NCBI RefSeq assembly: GCF_028640845.1
Contig: NC_080540.1
Span: forward strand, 93,446,061-93,510,060
Direction: 5' to 3'
Length of the DNA stretch: 64,000 bases
Origin: Ahaetulla prasina
Taxonomy: Eukaryota; Chordata; Lepidosauria; Squamata; Colubridae
Shown: positions 11,800 to 22,993 of the stretch, piece by piece
How positions within the stretch are numbered: position 1 is the stretch's first letter
Layout of the letters: each line of letters begins with the position of its first letter
Notes under the pieces: model-generated
Databases searched by the model: none
What the model was told of the DNA's origin: nothing
Seen by the model: the letters and a program-made list of their open reading frames with translations, nothing else
Program-made: the position numbers and the translations under genes

Positions 11800-14540
11800 G
11801 CTCCTTTTCTTCCAAAGTTCTGTTTTTTTCAAACAATTTCCAAATCTCTAGCCTACAGCAGGGGGTTGAAAGAATTTGGAGGGGGAAGGGGGAGAATCAT
11901 GCCTGAGAGAAGATGCTGATTTAAATGTCTGAGCCAGCATGAAAGGCTGGCAGGCAAGTTCTAAGAATGAAAATGGAGGTGGAATTTGCTTTTTATTTAT
12001 TACTTGGGGGCTGAATATTATAACTGACTGCTAATCTCTATTCTAAATTGCTCATTTGAATACCTGCACTTTCTCCCAACCTACTCATTAGGACATAATG
12101 CATGGGGAATGCATTTTTAATTCTTTCAACTCATTTGTGATTACCAGACTCTGTTCTGTTCTAAATTAACATTTGTAACATACCAGTTCCAAGAAAGGAG
12201 GATCCTATATTGGTTATGTTCTTCGATGATAGCAATATGTTGCCATATTGTATATATAAAGATATCACAACCATCCTTAGATTTTAAAACTGTCTCAATG
12301 GAATAATTTGGGTTAAGCGAAAGGCAGACACGCTAATTGAAATGCCTACGAAGGATGTGGTCTATTGATGATTTAACTCTATGTTTTACTGCTCTTAAAA
12401 TGATAAGAATCAGAACAGTAAAATCAATGGTTTAATCCCTAGCTATCTCCTTGGGCCATAAAGTTGTATTTTGAAGTGCTCTCAACTATATGGGAACAAA
12501 TAATCTTTAAATAGAATCCAAGCAACTATGTGGGCGGAGCTCACAAGTCAAGTTTTATTAGTCAATTAGCACCCTCAACCCTCCTCACAGTGGAGTGATT
12601 ATCTGAAGAAGAACAGTCCCTCCTGTTTTATGATATGGGATAGGTAAGAGATACATAAGTGGAAATTTGAGCAAACGACTCTCTACTTATCTAGCAATAA
12701 GGGATAAAAAGTGCCAGTTAAATCCTTAACTGAGACAAACAGGATAAACTTTGGGTAGGGGCACACACAAGTCACAATTTAGGAGATTTTTCAAGTTACC
12801 AATCTGTGTTTCTTTGGTCCAATCAAACCAGTGGAACCATCTCTGTGAATAAAAAGAATTACGAAGAAAAATAATGATAGCTGTCACATAGTCAAGCTTC
12901 AAAGCGTGAGGCTGGATTTTTCTAAATGTGTAAAAATGCAAAAAAGTCCTGCCCATATTTGAAGATTTTTAAAGTGTTCATGAAAAGTGACTGTATTTTT
13001 TTCACCATATCTTTAAAAGCACAGAGATTATTCAATATGTCTATTTGTATTTGTCAGTCAAATACATTTATGTCTGGTTTACATAAATAAGCAAGTATTT
13101 TATTCTCAGGATACCACTATGCTGCAGATCTCCTGGCAGCTATTGAAACAACATACACTGCAATAAAACTAAGATATAATTTATAGTTCATTAACCTATT
13201 AAAACTTCCTTTTTTTACAAAGTATCTTTTAAACACATCTCAGGCTGACACAACATTTAGATAAATGAGTACATTGTAACATACGCAAAAATGTCAGGAC
13301 CTAATCCTCTTTGCCATATTCTTCTGCTTATGCCTTTTAATAAATCTGTGTTACATGCTATAACTTTAGTCATCATTTAATTAATGTAAATAGCTTGTTT
13401 TTCAGAGCAAGCTTGCTGCAAAGCCTCAGGATTTTTATTTATTTTAGGGTACAGAAGGCTAACAGAAATGCCATCTTATGCTCTTACTGTTAATTGTCAT
13501 GGATGTCGGTAATGTCTTCCTAAAAAGTTTTCAGATAATTAGTAGCTAAAGCTACTGTCTATCTTCCATAGAATTATATTGTCATGGCATCATGTGTAAA
13601 AAAAAGAAAAATGATCCATAAGCAGGTGAGTTAAAAACAATTCCATAAAATACTGAAATTTGATGACAGGGGCTGTAGAAATGTCAGTTGCATAAAAAAA
13701 ACCTTTGATTCTATGGTATTTGGGACAGTATGAAGAGATCCAATCTATATTGATTTTCTCATCCCCACCCCAATGACCTCACTGTTTTCTGTTAACATAT
13801 GTAAAGTATTTGATCTCACATATTTGAATATTAATTACACTGAAGATGAAATTAAATATCCTTAACTTACCCATGCTTTTCTCCAGTATCTGTCATAAAA
13901 ACACCAAAAGACAATTGTACATTTATTACAGTATTTTGTTTTGTTCAGGTAAACTAGCTACTAGGGAGCTTCCCATAAAATATAAGCATTTCTTTTATGT
14001 CAGTGAAGTATATAGCATTTACAACACTCTAAGGTCAAATTATATTACCTGTTTATATTATATTTATTTCTTGCTGTTGCTGTATGAGCTCATGGTGATG
14101 TACTTAGTTTTCCCTTTTTAGCCTCAAACAATTGTTTGAATTATGATAGTGAATGTGAATTTCAGATCCAACTGTGCATTTCATGGATGAATGATGATGT
14201 AAACTGTGGATTATCTATTTCTAATCCAATCACTCTATTGTGCTATACCAGTACGAGGGTAGGCAATTTAATTCCCTCATTTATGGACTTCAATTCCACC
14301 AGACCAGGCGCATGGTTAGATGATTGTGGTAGAGGATTGTTGGTTATATTCAAATTTGTAGTGATTGATTGCTTAGATCATTCAATAAATATGCTGAAAG
14401 GTTTACTTATTAAAATTGTAAAGGAAAATTCTATGAATGAGAAATTTTTATGTAATGGGTAATTGACAAGCACAAAGAGTGTGGAAAGGAAAGACAATAT
14501 ACAGATGTCTCTAGAGATTTACCTTTGAGACAAGGGTATA
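11800..14540. other. No feature recognised
   Basis: AT-rich sequence. The frames at 12726-12956, 13846-14121 and 14136-14462 have no recognisable domains. No repeat structure was identified by eye. Confidence 0.45.
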
Positions 14541-14543
14541 CAG

Positions 14544-14755
14544 CAGTGGTGGTTTCAAATTTTTTTACTACCAGTTCTGTGGGTGTGGCTTGGTGGGCAT
14601 GGCATGGGTTGGTGGGCGTGGGTTGGTGGGCATGGCAGGGGAAAAATACTGTAAAATCTCCATTCCTACCCCACTCCAGGGGAAAGATACTGTAAAATCT
14701 CCATTCACTCCCCAGTTCCCTCCCCAATTCACTCCAGGGGAAAGATACTGCAAAA
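14544..14755. mobile_element. hAT-type MITE, left part (split by CR1)
   Basis: Starts CAGTGGTGGTTTCAAAT, the left end shared with the copies at 34,906 and 40,132. It contains the GGTGGGCATGGC repeats and the GGGGAAAGATACTG blocks of this family. The right part resumes at 16,561 in the same order as in the 40-kb copy, so the 1.8-kb CR1 between was inserted later. Confidence 0.8.
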
Positions 14756-16560
14756 TAACAAAAAAAGCTTCTTCCAACATGTTAAAAACAAGAAAAAAGT
14801 CAAGGAAACAATTGGCCCATTGCTGGGAGAAAGTGGCAAGAAGATGACAAGCAACAGGGAGAAAGCAGATCTACTTAACTCATTTTTTGCATCTGTCTTT
14901 ACACAAAAGGAAAAAACAATCCAACCTATCAAAAACAGCACTACAAAAAACAGATTAGAAACACAAGTTAAAATAGGGAAGAAAATGGTAAGTGAACACC
15001 TGTCTACCCTAGACGAGTTCAAATCACCAGGACCGGATGGATTACACCCCAAGGTTCTGAAGGAACTGGCAGACGTGATCTCAGAACCACTGAACTATAT
15101 CTTTCAAAGATCCTGGAGCACTGGGGAGCTGCCAGAGGACTGGAAAAGAGTTGATGTAGTTCCCATCTTCAAAAAAGGAAAAAAAAAACAGATCCAGGAA
15201 ACTACAGACCTATCAGCCTGACCTCAATACTGGGGAAGATTCTGGAAAAGATAATGAAGCAACGAATCACTGAACACCTAGAAGCAAACAAAGTAATAAC
15301 CAAAAGCCAACATGGGTTTGTCAAAAGAAGATCATGCCAGACTAATCTTATTGCATTCTTTGACAAAATGACAAAATTAGTAGACCAGAGGAATGCTGTC
15401 AATATAATTTACTTGGATTTCAGTAAAGCATTTGATAAAGTAACCATAACCTACTACTAGATAAAATAGAAAAATGTGGGTTAGACAGCACCACCACCAG
15501 ATGGATTCGTAACTGGCTGACCAACCGCACTCAACATGTAGTCCTCAACGGAATTACATCCACATGGAGGGAAGTATGCAGTGGAGTACCCCAAGGCTCT
15601 GTTTTAGGTCCAGTACTCTTCAACATCTTCATCAATGACTTGGACGAGGGGATAGATGGGGAACTCATCAAATTTACAGATGACACCAAGCTGGCAGGAA
15701 TAGCCAACACTCCAGAAGATAGGCTCAAGTTACAGAAAGATCTTGACAGACTTGAACATTGGGCGCTATCTAACAAAATGAAATTCAACAGTGAAAAAAG
15801 TAAGGTTCTACATTTAGGCCAAAAAAACAAAATGCGCCAGTACCGTATATGTGGTACCTTGCTCAATAGTAGTACCTGTGAGAGGGATCTTGGAGTCCTA
15901 GTGGATAACCATTTAGATATGAGCCAGCAGTGTGCAGCAGCTGTTAAAAAGGCCAACACAGTTTTGGGCTGCATAAACAGAGGGATAGAATCAAGATCAC
16001 GTGAAGTGTTAGTACCACTTTATAATGCCTTGGTAAGGCCACACTTGGAATATTGCATCCAGTTTTGGTCGCCACGATGTAAAAAAGATGTTGAGACTCT
16101 AGAAAGAGTGCAGAGGGGAGCAACAAAGATGATTAGGGACTGGAGGATAAAACATATGAAGAACGGTTGCAGGAACTGGGTATGTCTAGTTTAACAAAAA
16201 GAAGGACTAGGGGAGACATGATAGCTGTGTTCCAATATCTTAGGGGCTGCCACAAAGAAGAGGGAGTCAGGCTGTTCACCAAAGCACCTGAGGGTAGAAC
16301 AAGAAGCAATGGGTGGAAACTGGTCAAAGAAAGAAGCAACTTAGAACTAAGGAGAAATTTCCTGACAGTTAGAACAATTAATAAGTGGAACGACTTGCCT
16401 TCAGAAGTTGTGAATGCTCCAACACTGGAAATTTTTAAGAAAATGTTGGATAACCATCTGACTGAGATGGTGTAGGGTTTCCTGCCTGGGCAGGGGGTTG
16501 GACTAGAAGGCCTCCAAGGTCCCTTCCAACTCTGATGTTATGTTATGTTATGTTATGTTA
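14756..16560 (+). mobile_element. CR1 LINE, 5'-truncated, with (TTATG)n tail
   Basis: A non-LTR retrotransposon of the CR1 clade, inserted in a MITE. The endonuclease domain is missing, and the copy begins just upstream of the RT region. It ends with the CR1 3' UTR block GGACTAGAAGGCCTCC followed by about four TTATG units (16,537-16,560), the terminal repeat by which CR1 primes. It is a relatively young copy, since most of the RT region can still be read across three frames. Confidence 0.92.
14820..16475 (+). pseudogene. CR1 ORF2 reverse transcriptase, broken
   Basis: Segments in order: NREKADLLNSFFASVFTQ, FKSPGPDGLHPKVLKEL, GELPEDWKRVDVVPIFKKG (14820-15221); QHGFVKRRSCQTNL and IIYLDFSKAFDKV (15254-15460); the catalytic box, here FTDD rather than FADD (near 15,670); then PHLEYCIQFWSP, ending ERVQRG (15640-16194); and RRTRGDMIAVFQYLRG plus the final DLPSEVVNAPTLEIFKKMLD (16167-16475). 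Reading frame changes occur near the A-run at about 15,180-15,190, near 15,440, and near 16,135 (apparent single-base loss). The Ala-to-Thr change in the catalytic box also argues against activity. Confidence 0.9.
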
Positions 16561-16680
16561 AATCCCCATTTCCTCCCGATCAGCTGGATTTGGGAGGCAA
16601 AGAATAGATGTGGGTGGGGCCAGTCAGAATTTATACCACCGGTTCTCCAAACTACTCAAAATTTCTACTACTGGTTCTAC
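16561..16680. mobile_element. hAT-type MITE, right part (split by CR1)
   Basis: Continues exactly where the left part stops, with the blocks CCCCATTTCCTCCCGATCAG, GGGAGGCAAAGAATAGATG and CGGTTCTCCAAACTACTC that follow in the unbroken 40-kb copy. The terminal 'ACCTGCTG...CACCCCTG' end is missing, so the right end is eroded or deleted at the junction with the following LINE fragment. Confidence 0.75.
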
Positions 16681-16873
16681 AGGGTAGATATGAAAGAGTG
16701 AGGGTCATCTATGAGGTCATATCCGCATAGCTTGTATTTTGTGTTCTGATTTTTTTTGCCAATGTGTAATACAAAGCGTTTGTTGGTTGAGATTTGGAGT
16801 TGCCAATTGTTTGACCATTCTGACACATAGTCAAGGTCTTTTTGAAGGGTAGTAGCATTGCTGGTGGTGTTGA
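16681..16873 (-). pseudogene. LINE reverse transcriptase fragment (CR1/L2-like)
   Basis: The minus-strand frame contains TLQKDLDYVSEWSNNWQLQI and VLHIGKKNQNTKYKLCG, the block after the catalytic box in CR1/L2-group RTs. The sequence differs from the 15-kb CR1, so it is a different family. Its upstream side is cut off by the L3 tail insertion at 16,874. Confidence 0.7.
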
Positions 16874-16905
16874 GTTGAATAGAATAGAATAGAATAGAAT
16901 AGAAT
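16874..16905. repeat. (GAATA)n / (ATTCT)n microsatellite
   Basis: About six uninterrupted pentamer units at the 3' terminus of the L3 LINE tail. Pentamers of this type seeded by L3 LINE tails are known from snake genomes. Confidence 0.9.
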
Positions 16906-17340
16906 TTTTTTATTGGCCAAGTTTGATTGGACACACAAGGAATTTGTCTTGGTGCATATGCTCTCAGTGTATATAAAGGAAAAGATATGTTAATTTAATA
17001 TAATATAACAACAGAGTTGGAAGGGACTTCATCAAGAATTCTAAGGTACAACACTAAATGATAGTCATAGGGTATAAATAAGCAATCAGGAAACAATCAA
17101 ATCAATATAAATCATAAGGATAAAAGCAACAAAGTTACAGTCATACAGTCATAAGTGGAAGGAGATGGGTGATGGGAAAGATGAGAAGATTAATAGTAGT
17201 GCAGATTTAGTAAATAGTTTGACAGCATTGAGATAATTATTTCGGGAAGAAACTGTTCTTGTGTCTAGTTGTTCTGGTGTGCAGTGCTCTGTAGCGTCGT
17301 TTTGAGGGTAGAGCTTTGAGAGCTTTGTTCCAGAACTAAT
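16874..17340 (-). mobile_element. CR1-L3-type LINE 3' end with (ATTCT)n array
   Basis: On the minus strand it runs from a decayed C-terminal coding block (about 17,270-17,240, 'QEQFLPE'-like) through the 3' UTR to 'acttggccaataaaaaaatt' and about six ATTCT units (plus-strand GAATA at 16,874-16,905). It is a younger and better preserved copy of the tail at 3.8 kb. A roughly 50-bp piece of a CR1 3' end (about 16,985-17,035, with AACAGAGTTGGAAGGGAC) sits inside it. Confidence 0.85.
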
Positions 17341-17344
17341 AATG

Positions 17345-18590
17345 TGGTGTTTTTTTAATTTTAACTTTCAGTTAAATTGCTAGGTAAATATAATAGAGCT
17401 TCAATTCAAAAACTTGATCATATTCCATTAACATTATCAACTTGTATAAAAGAGCCATCCCATTTTTTAATATTTCACCATGATATTTAACTATTTTGTC
17501 AGTAAAAGATCTATTTTTTATAAAGATGACACATGAAAATTTTTAATTTCCTCCCTATAAATGGATATTCTCTGAGTTTAATGGTTGTTTCAGACAATTA
17601 CAAGGAATATATGCATACTCATATTGCTACTGATGCTTCATGGAAATTTTAAATATATAAATTTTGGGGGGAAAACCTCAAGGAACTTCTAATTACTGTA
17701 TGTTTATAAGATGACCTATGCTAGAATCATGTAATATATATATAAGTACATTACTAAACTGGAACTTAATTCCCTTTACATAGTTCAAACAGAGTATTCA
17801 TCGAATTGTGTAAATGGAAGGTATTAAGAAAGAGATGAAAGATTCGGAAATTTATTAGTCTTGTTAAGCTGAAATTGTTACAATAAAGCAGTATTATGCA
17901 ATATTATCTATACTATTAAAGATAGACAGGATAAAACATATAATAATTCTGAATCTATAAGGGAAATGCTTCAAATTTTTATCCCCAATAAAACTAAAGT
18001 CTAAAACTAAGACCTAAAATTATACATGCTCAGGTTGACTATTTAGCTGAATTTTTACATTTGCAAGAATTATAGACACCATTAAGTTTTTGAAAATAGG
18101 AAAAGCTGACAGGAAACTCCTTCTGGACCTTTTTTATAAAATGAATTTATGATTTATGATTTTGACGATTATATATGACAGATTATAAAAAGAAGAAAGT
18201 TGCAATGTAACTTTAGAGAAAGAGGTAAATCTATAATTGCACTTATAACTGCTCTATAGAAGATCAGAAGCTATCTTTTTTCTTTTTTGCTATTCCATTC
18301 TCTATTTTCCATTTCTATTCCTTTTCTTTATTTTATTTTCTATTTTTCTTATATCTTTTTTCTTTTATTTTTTTCTGTTTTCACTTTAGCTTTCTCTATT
18401 TTCTCCTTCTTTCCCTTCTTACTCTATTTAGTTTTGTATCAATTTTCACTTAAAATTTTCAATAAAATTAAGTCTTAAAACAAAGAAAATATAATAAGCT
18501 TCTGGTCTTGATAATTATCTAACTGAATGCAGTTGCATTTACAGTATAATTTACTACAATATTGTCAGCAGCCTATTTTTAAATAATAAG
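17345..18590. other. No gene; AT-rich DNA with a pyrimidine-rich stretch
   Basis: No recognisable element. About 18,270-18,440 is T/C-rich low-complexity sequence on the plus strand, which explains the open frame at 18287-18478. Confidence 0.5.
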
Positions 18591-18599
18591 GCTGCATAT

Positions 18600-19125
18600 T
18601 CTTATCTTATTGATTCAACATGCTGATGACTCTAATCCAATAGCCCCAAATGCAAAGAACCCACAATGTATAGTAATGAAATTCAAGGAGAAGAGTGAAA
18701 AAAATGATACTAGGATTAAATATAAAGAAGACCAAACTAATGACACAGGTAAACAGCCTTAGAATTGACAATGAAGATAATGAATTGGTGGATAGTTTCT
18801 GCCTTTGGGATCAATTATCAACAATAACGAAACCAGCAGTCTGAAAAATAGGCTGCAGACTTGCACTTAGTAGAATAACAAGAAAGTTTTGGAAAATATG
18901 CCAATCAAAATCATGAAAACAATGGTTTCCCCATGACAGTCTATAGGCAAAAAACTTGAATTTAAAGAAGCATGATAGAGTACTGACACTTTGGAACTTT
19001 GGTGTTGGAGAAGAGTCTCAAGAATAGTCAAGAAAATAGACCAATAGATAATTGAACAAATCTACCCAGGGTTATCACTTGAGGCTCAAATGACCAGGGT
19101 CAATAATTTCCATCTGTAAATTATA
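18600..19125 (+). mobile_element. Bov-B (RTE-clade) LINE fragment, heavily decayed
   Basis: Translation across several frames shows an HADD-like box (18,620), LPLGSIINNNNETS resembling the 'FLGS-IT-DGDCS' block (18,805-18,845), KIMKTMVSP, then LELWCWRRVSRI (about 18,990-19,025) and YPGLSLEAQM. The LELWCWRR string is characteristic of Bov-B/RTE reverse transcriptases. Many frameshifts and stops indicate an old insertion. Confidence 0.75.
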
Positions 19126-19940
19126 AAAAGCCACAGTGCTCGAATCCATGTATTTATTCCACCAATAGTTTACAACACTTTAGGTTCTTGAGAAAAGCTC
19201 AACGTGGATGAAAGTCAACAGCATCTAAAGAACTAGCAGCTGACATTTCAAACTGCTGTGCATTGGGAAAGATTCAGTGGATGGGTAAAAATACCAAATC
19301 CAATCTAAACACCTGGCTGACCGTGCAATGAACAAATGATTAATTAAAAGACCTGCAAACACAAGTGGAACAACAATGGCAAAAGAAAGCAAAGATAGTA
19401 CCAATAGTGATAGATGCCTTTGATGCATTCCCAAAACAACTGCATCAGCATTGATAAAATCATGATCAGGCCATTGCAAAAGACAATTTTACATGGAACA
19501 CTTACATCCTGCGAGAATACCTTTAATATTGTGAAACAACATCTGCCTATCCTAGATTTTTGGGAAGGATTCAACAGGTGGATAAAAATGCCAAACCCAG
19601 TATAAACATCTGACTGACTGTGTGACCAACCACAATAATAATAGCTATTGGTTCTTGATCAATCAAAGATACTCAAAGATCAGTTGGTCTTAGTATCTGC
19701 TGCAAAGGAGGTAATTGTAAATGATGACCAAAATCTAGAATGATGTATAAGTATGGCATAAATTATAGAAAACACAATATCATTACATCTGGTAGAACAG
19801 CAAAAATTGCCAGTTGTCATATTTGACAATAAAAATAGAAAAAAATGTGGAAAAAATGACTGGTTAGTGGAAAAACAGAGAAAGAAGAAAAATCAAAAGG
19901 ACCAAAACATGATGCCACGGAGGTTACTTAAAATCCACAA
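19126..19940. other. No gene recognised; internal duplication
   Basis: Two related segments lie about 300 bp apart: a 'gga(a)gattcagtggatgggtaaaaataccaaatccaatctaaacacctg'-like stretch near 19,265-19,320 and a version near 19,565-19,620 that shares the order GATTCA..GTGGATAAAAATGCCAAA..AACATCTGACTG. This may be an old repeat. No protein family recognised. Confidence 0.4.
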
Positions 19941-19944
19941 CACA

Positions 19945-20470
19945 TGGACTTCAATTGGAAGATTTTCTACAATATAAGAAAGGGTCACCAAGGAAAAGTC
20001 TGGCATGGCTTTCTAATGAGGTCCAGGAACACTATTATTAAAAGTTAAGACGGTTTACGGTGTTTCAGGAAATAGAAATAGAAATAGTCTGTTATAATGA
20101 GAACAAAAAAGAACACAGATTCTGGCAGAAAAAGCATAAGGTGGTAATAAAAACATGGTTTAAAAAGAATGCACAGATATGGCTAAAAATAAATAAAGAA
20201 TAAACAGTTGAAAAATGTATTTGAAGTAGAAAACTAGTCACAAAAGCAGCTGGATTGTTAGTCAGCAAAGGAAATTTTCTATGGAGGTTGTAGAAAAAAT
20301 GAATGATTTTTTTTGCATCTATCTTCACTATAAAAGATACAGGAGAGTTACTTAAAGGAAAGAACTGAAAGAATTTAATACAAGTGAAGTCACAAAAGAA
20401 GATGTTCTCTTGACAAAAAAACTAAGAAATAATGGTCTTCCTGAAAAAATGCTTTTCATCTTCCTTCAGT
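19945..20470 (+). mobile_element. Very old CR1 LINE fragment
   Basis: Recognisable only in short pieces: a 'gcatctatcttcact' motif at 20,310-20,330 equivalent to the FFASVFT block upstream of the CR1 RT, and a 'GNF..L' segment before it. It is tentative. Confidence 0.4.
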
Positions 20471-20580
20471 TCTTGAAGCTGCTCCATATAGCTTAATTTA
20501 CATAAGATAACTTCCCATGGCGTATTGCTTTAGTTAATATACTGTATGTTACCACACAGGATATCTCTTAACATAGATTA

Positions 20581-20708
20581 CAGTTTCTGAACCAGTTTTA
20601 AGATGTGTGGATTTCAACTTCCAGAATTTCCCAGTCAGCATTGCTAACTGGGGAATTCTGGGAATTGAAGTCCACACATTTTAAAGATGCCAAGGTTGAG
20701 GAATACTG
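20581..20708. mobile_element. hAT-type palindromic MITE, 128 bp
   Basis: Almost the whole unit is an inverted repeat: the left half reads CAGTTTCTGAACC..GATGTGTGGATTTCAACTTCC, and the right half is its inverse with about 80% identity by eye, ending CCTTGGCA..CAGTATTCC when inverted. The flanking octamers (ATAGATTA and ATCTACAT) match only partly. The centre GTGTGGACTTCAA is shared with the MITE at 29,156. Confidence 0.75.
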
Positions 20709-20994
20709 ATCTACATTGTTTACATTCATAATAAAGCTGTTACCAAACCAGGTGTCCCTATATTGGGCCATTTCATTTTCCCCTCCTAAGTGAAGAACTT
20801 TATTATATTTTATTCTGTTATTTTATTTGATTTCATTTTAGATTATATTTCTGCCTTCCCAAATATTACCTACTTTTTCTTAAGTGAAGAATTTTGCAAT
20901 TGTTTCCATTACATATTATTCTGCTATTTTCAGCTTATTTCATTTTCAATTGTATTTCTGTCTTCCCATATATTACCTACTCAAAGGGATAGCT

Positions 20995-21470
20995 TATCTG
21001 TAAAGTTCACATTTTATCTATATCACTGATGAAAGTAATAAAGGTCAGGACTCAACCCTACAGCGCTCCTCTTGAGAACTTGTTCTGGTTTATTTAGGAG
21101 CCCCAGTGAGGGTTTTCAGATTATGGTTTTTGAGGGAGCTGCAGATCCATTGAATATATATGCATTCAACAGATCCATTCAACTGACATCTAACTAGCCT
21201 GCAATCAGAACGATATCAGATACTTTATTCTTGAAAAATCCATGCTGACTCTAGTAATCAGTACTCTACTTTCAAGGTGCTTACAGATCAATAAATGTAT
21301 AATGTACTTTAGAATCTCTCCAGGTATTGATGTCAGACTGACTGATTTGTAATTCACTGGATTCGATGTCCATGTTGAATATAGGAATATTTGCCCTCCT
21401 CCAGTTTTGTGGTAGTTCTCTAGGATTTCTAAAAGTTAATGAATAGTTTCAGTAAGTCCATCAATCTATG
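20995..21470 (-). mobile_element. Old CR1 LINE fragment
   Basis: The minus strand gives ELPQNWRRANI-like sequence (about 21,415-21,380), a Q-ISQSDIN block in the position of YRPVSLTS, and QHGFFKNKVSDIVL (about 21,250), matching the CR1 RT order GE-PDDWR, YRP-SLTS and QHGF. It has many frameshifts. Confidence 0.6.
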
Positions 21471-21474
21471 ATAC

Positions 21475-22610
21475 AATCAATCTGTCTCTGCAGATTTGAA
21501 CTCATTCAGTGAGAACACATTCCTTGAATATGAGTCTATCAAACTCCTTATACCCACTCTTCACAGTTACCCAGTCAAGACCTATTCTTTTCTCAGGGGA
21601 GACCAAACCCTATTTTTTCCTTGTTACCTTCCTCATCCTACTTGTTTCATCTTAACAGACCAGCTATATATACCAATATACTCTGTGTGTGTTTGTCTCT
21701 TTGGTTCTCAGCATCCTTCACTAACCTCAGTATATGCTGAGCTTTTAGCTTTCATAATGCTTTTGCTACACCCCTGGCCTACTTAAATGAACCATCTTTA
21801 CAAATATACATTATCTTTTCCCATCTCATATAAGTATCCTTTTTGTTTCTGAAATTGACTCCAGGCTCTTTGTGAAACAATATTGGCATCTTTTACTGTC
21901 CTGACCTCTTTTTTCCCCTCATAAGAATTGTTTGCAGTTGTGCTTTTAATATATGCTTGTTAAGGAATGCCTATCTTTTTTGCACTAGGCTCTCCTTTTA
22001 AGGGAGATGCATTCTTTACATATCATAGCCCTAAATATATTATTTTCTGCATTCTTGAAGTACAAGGGATGACTCTGACTATAATTAGTTTCTTTTATCA
22101 ACAAGAATTCCAGAATTATACTGTTATTTTCCCAGAAATTCCCGCTACCTGCTCTTGGACTATTAATTTTCTTATTTCTTGCAGTCTAGTAATTTCCTCT
22201 CTTGTCTTCCTCTGTCTCTGAAGGAGAAAGTTATCAGCCATGCAAATCAGATATTTCCTAAAAGAACCAATGTTTGGCAGAGATATTCCCCAACAGATGT
22301 CAGAAAAATTAATTTCTCCCAAAATACTATTTCAGGACTTTTTTATAGAGCTGCTGTATACTATTGGAAAACACCATCCATATCTTCTTAATAGGTAGTC
22401 GTAATAGGCATCTGGAACAGAACTATCTTTATTTAATCTTCCACTTCATGCTCTTAGCTCTATCACCAAATTAATTATTTTGGATTTCTATGAAGGAGTG
22501 GACATGTCTATAATACAGAGAAATTCCTCATCCCTTTCTTTATTTTTGTTCTTTTGAGCAAATGGTATCTTTCAGTTGCTGTATTCCTATCATAAGAATC
22601 ATCCTATTAG
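21475..22610. other. No feature recognised
   Basis: AT-rich DNA. Overlapping short frames at 21496-21786, 21967-22221 and 22116-22391 lack domains. Confidence 0.4.
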
Positions 22611-22619
22611 ATGAGATCC

Positions 22620-22993
22620 AGTTTGGTGTAGTGGAAAAAATGCTGGACTAGAAACTAGAAAACCGAAAGTTCTAGTTTATTTATTTGTTTTTAATCATAC
22701 ACTTCTGATATTTTTATAAAAAAAATCAAGGTGGCGAACATATATAATACACTTTTCTCCTCCTATTTTCCCCACAACAATCCTGTGAAATGGGTTGGGA
22801 GTGATTGGCCCAAGGTCACCTAGTTATCTTTCCTGCCTAAGGCATGTCTAGAACTCCCATTCTCCTGGTTTCTAGATGAGTTGGGACAGTCACTCTCTCT
22901 CAGTCCAACTGATTTTACAGACTTTTTGTTGTTGGAAACTAAGAGGTGGGAGCATTATGTATATTGCCTTGAGTCATACAAAGTCTAAAAAAA
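22620..22993 (+). mobile_element. SINE interrupted by an antisense sibling SINE
   Basis: The outer copy starts TTTGGTGTAGTGGAAAAAATGC (22,623), stops near 22,672, and resumes near 22,873 with GAGTTGGGACAGTCACTCTCTCTCAG through the CCTTGAGTCATACAAAG tail. The intervening 200 bp is the same family in reverse: a plus-strand TTTATTTATTTG tail at 22,677, the inverse of GGGGAAAATAGGAGGAG, and the inverse of a AGAAACCAGGAGAATGGGAG head block. Confidence 0.8.
22673..22872 (-). mobile_element. SINE inserted in a SINE
   Basis: Minus-oriented copy, reading from 22,872 down to the A-rich tail at about 22,677. It shares GTGACCTTGGGCCAATCACT with other copies and lacks the first part of the tRNA-like head. 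Confidence 0.8.

Noticed and set aside
14431..15052. Minus-strand frames of about 100 codons
   Set aside because: Antisense shadows of the hAT MITE and the CR1 RT region.
18287..18478. Hydrophobic small membrane protein frame
   Set aside because: The Phe/Leu/Ser/Ile-rich translation follows from T/C-rich low-complexity DNA, with no supporting gene context.
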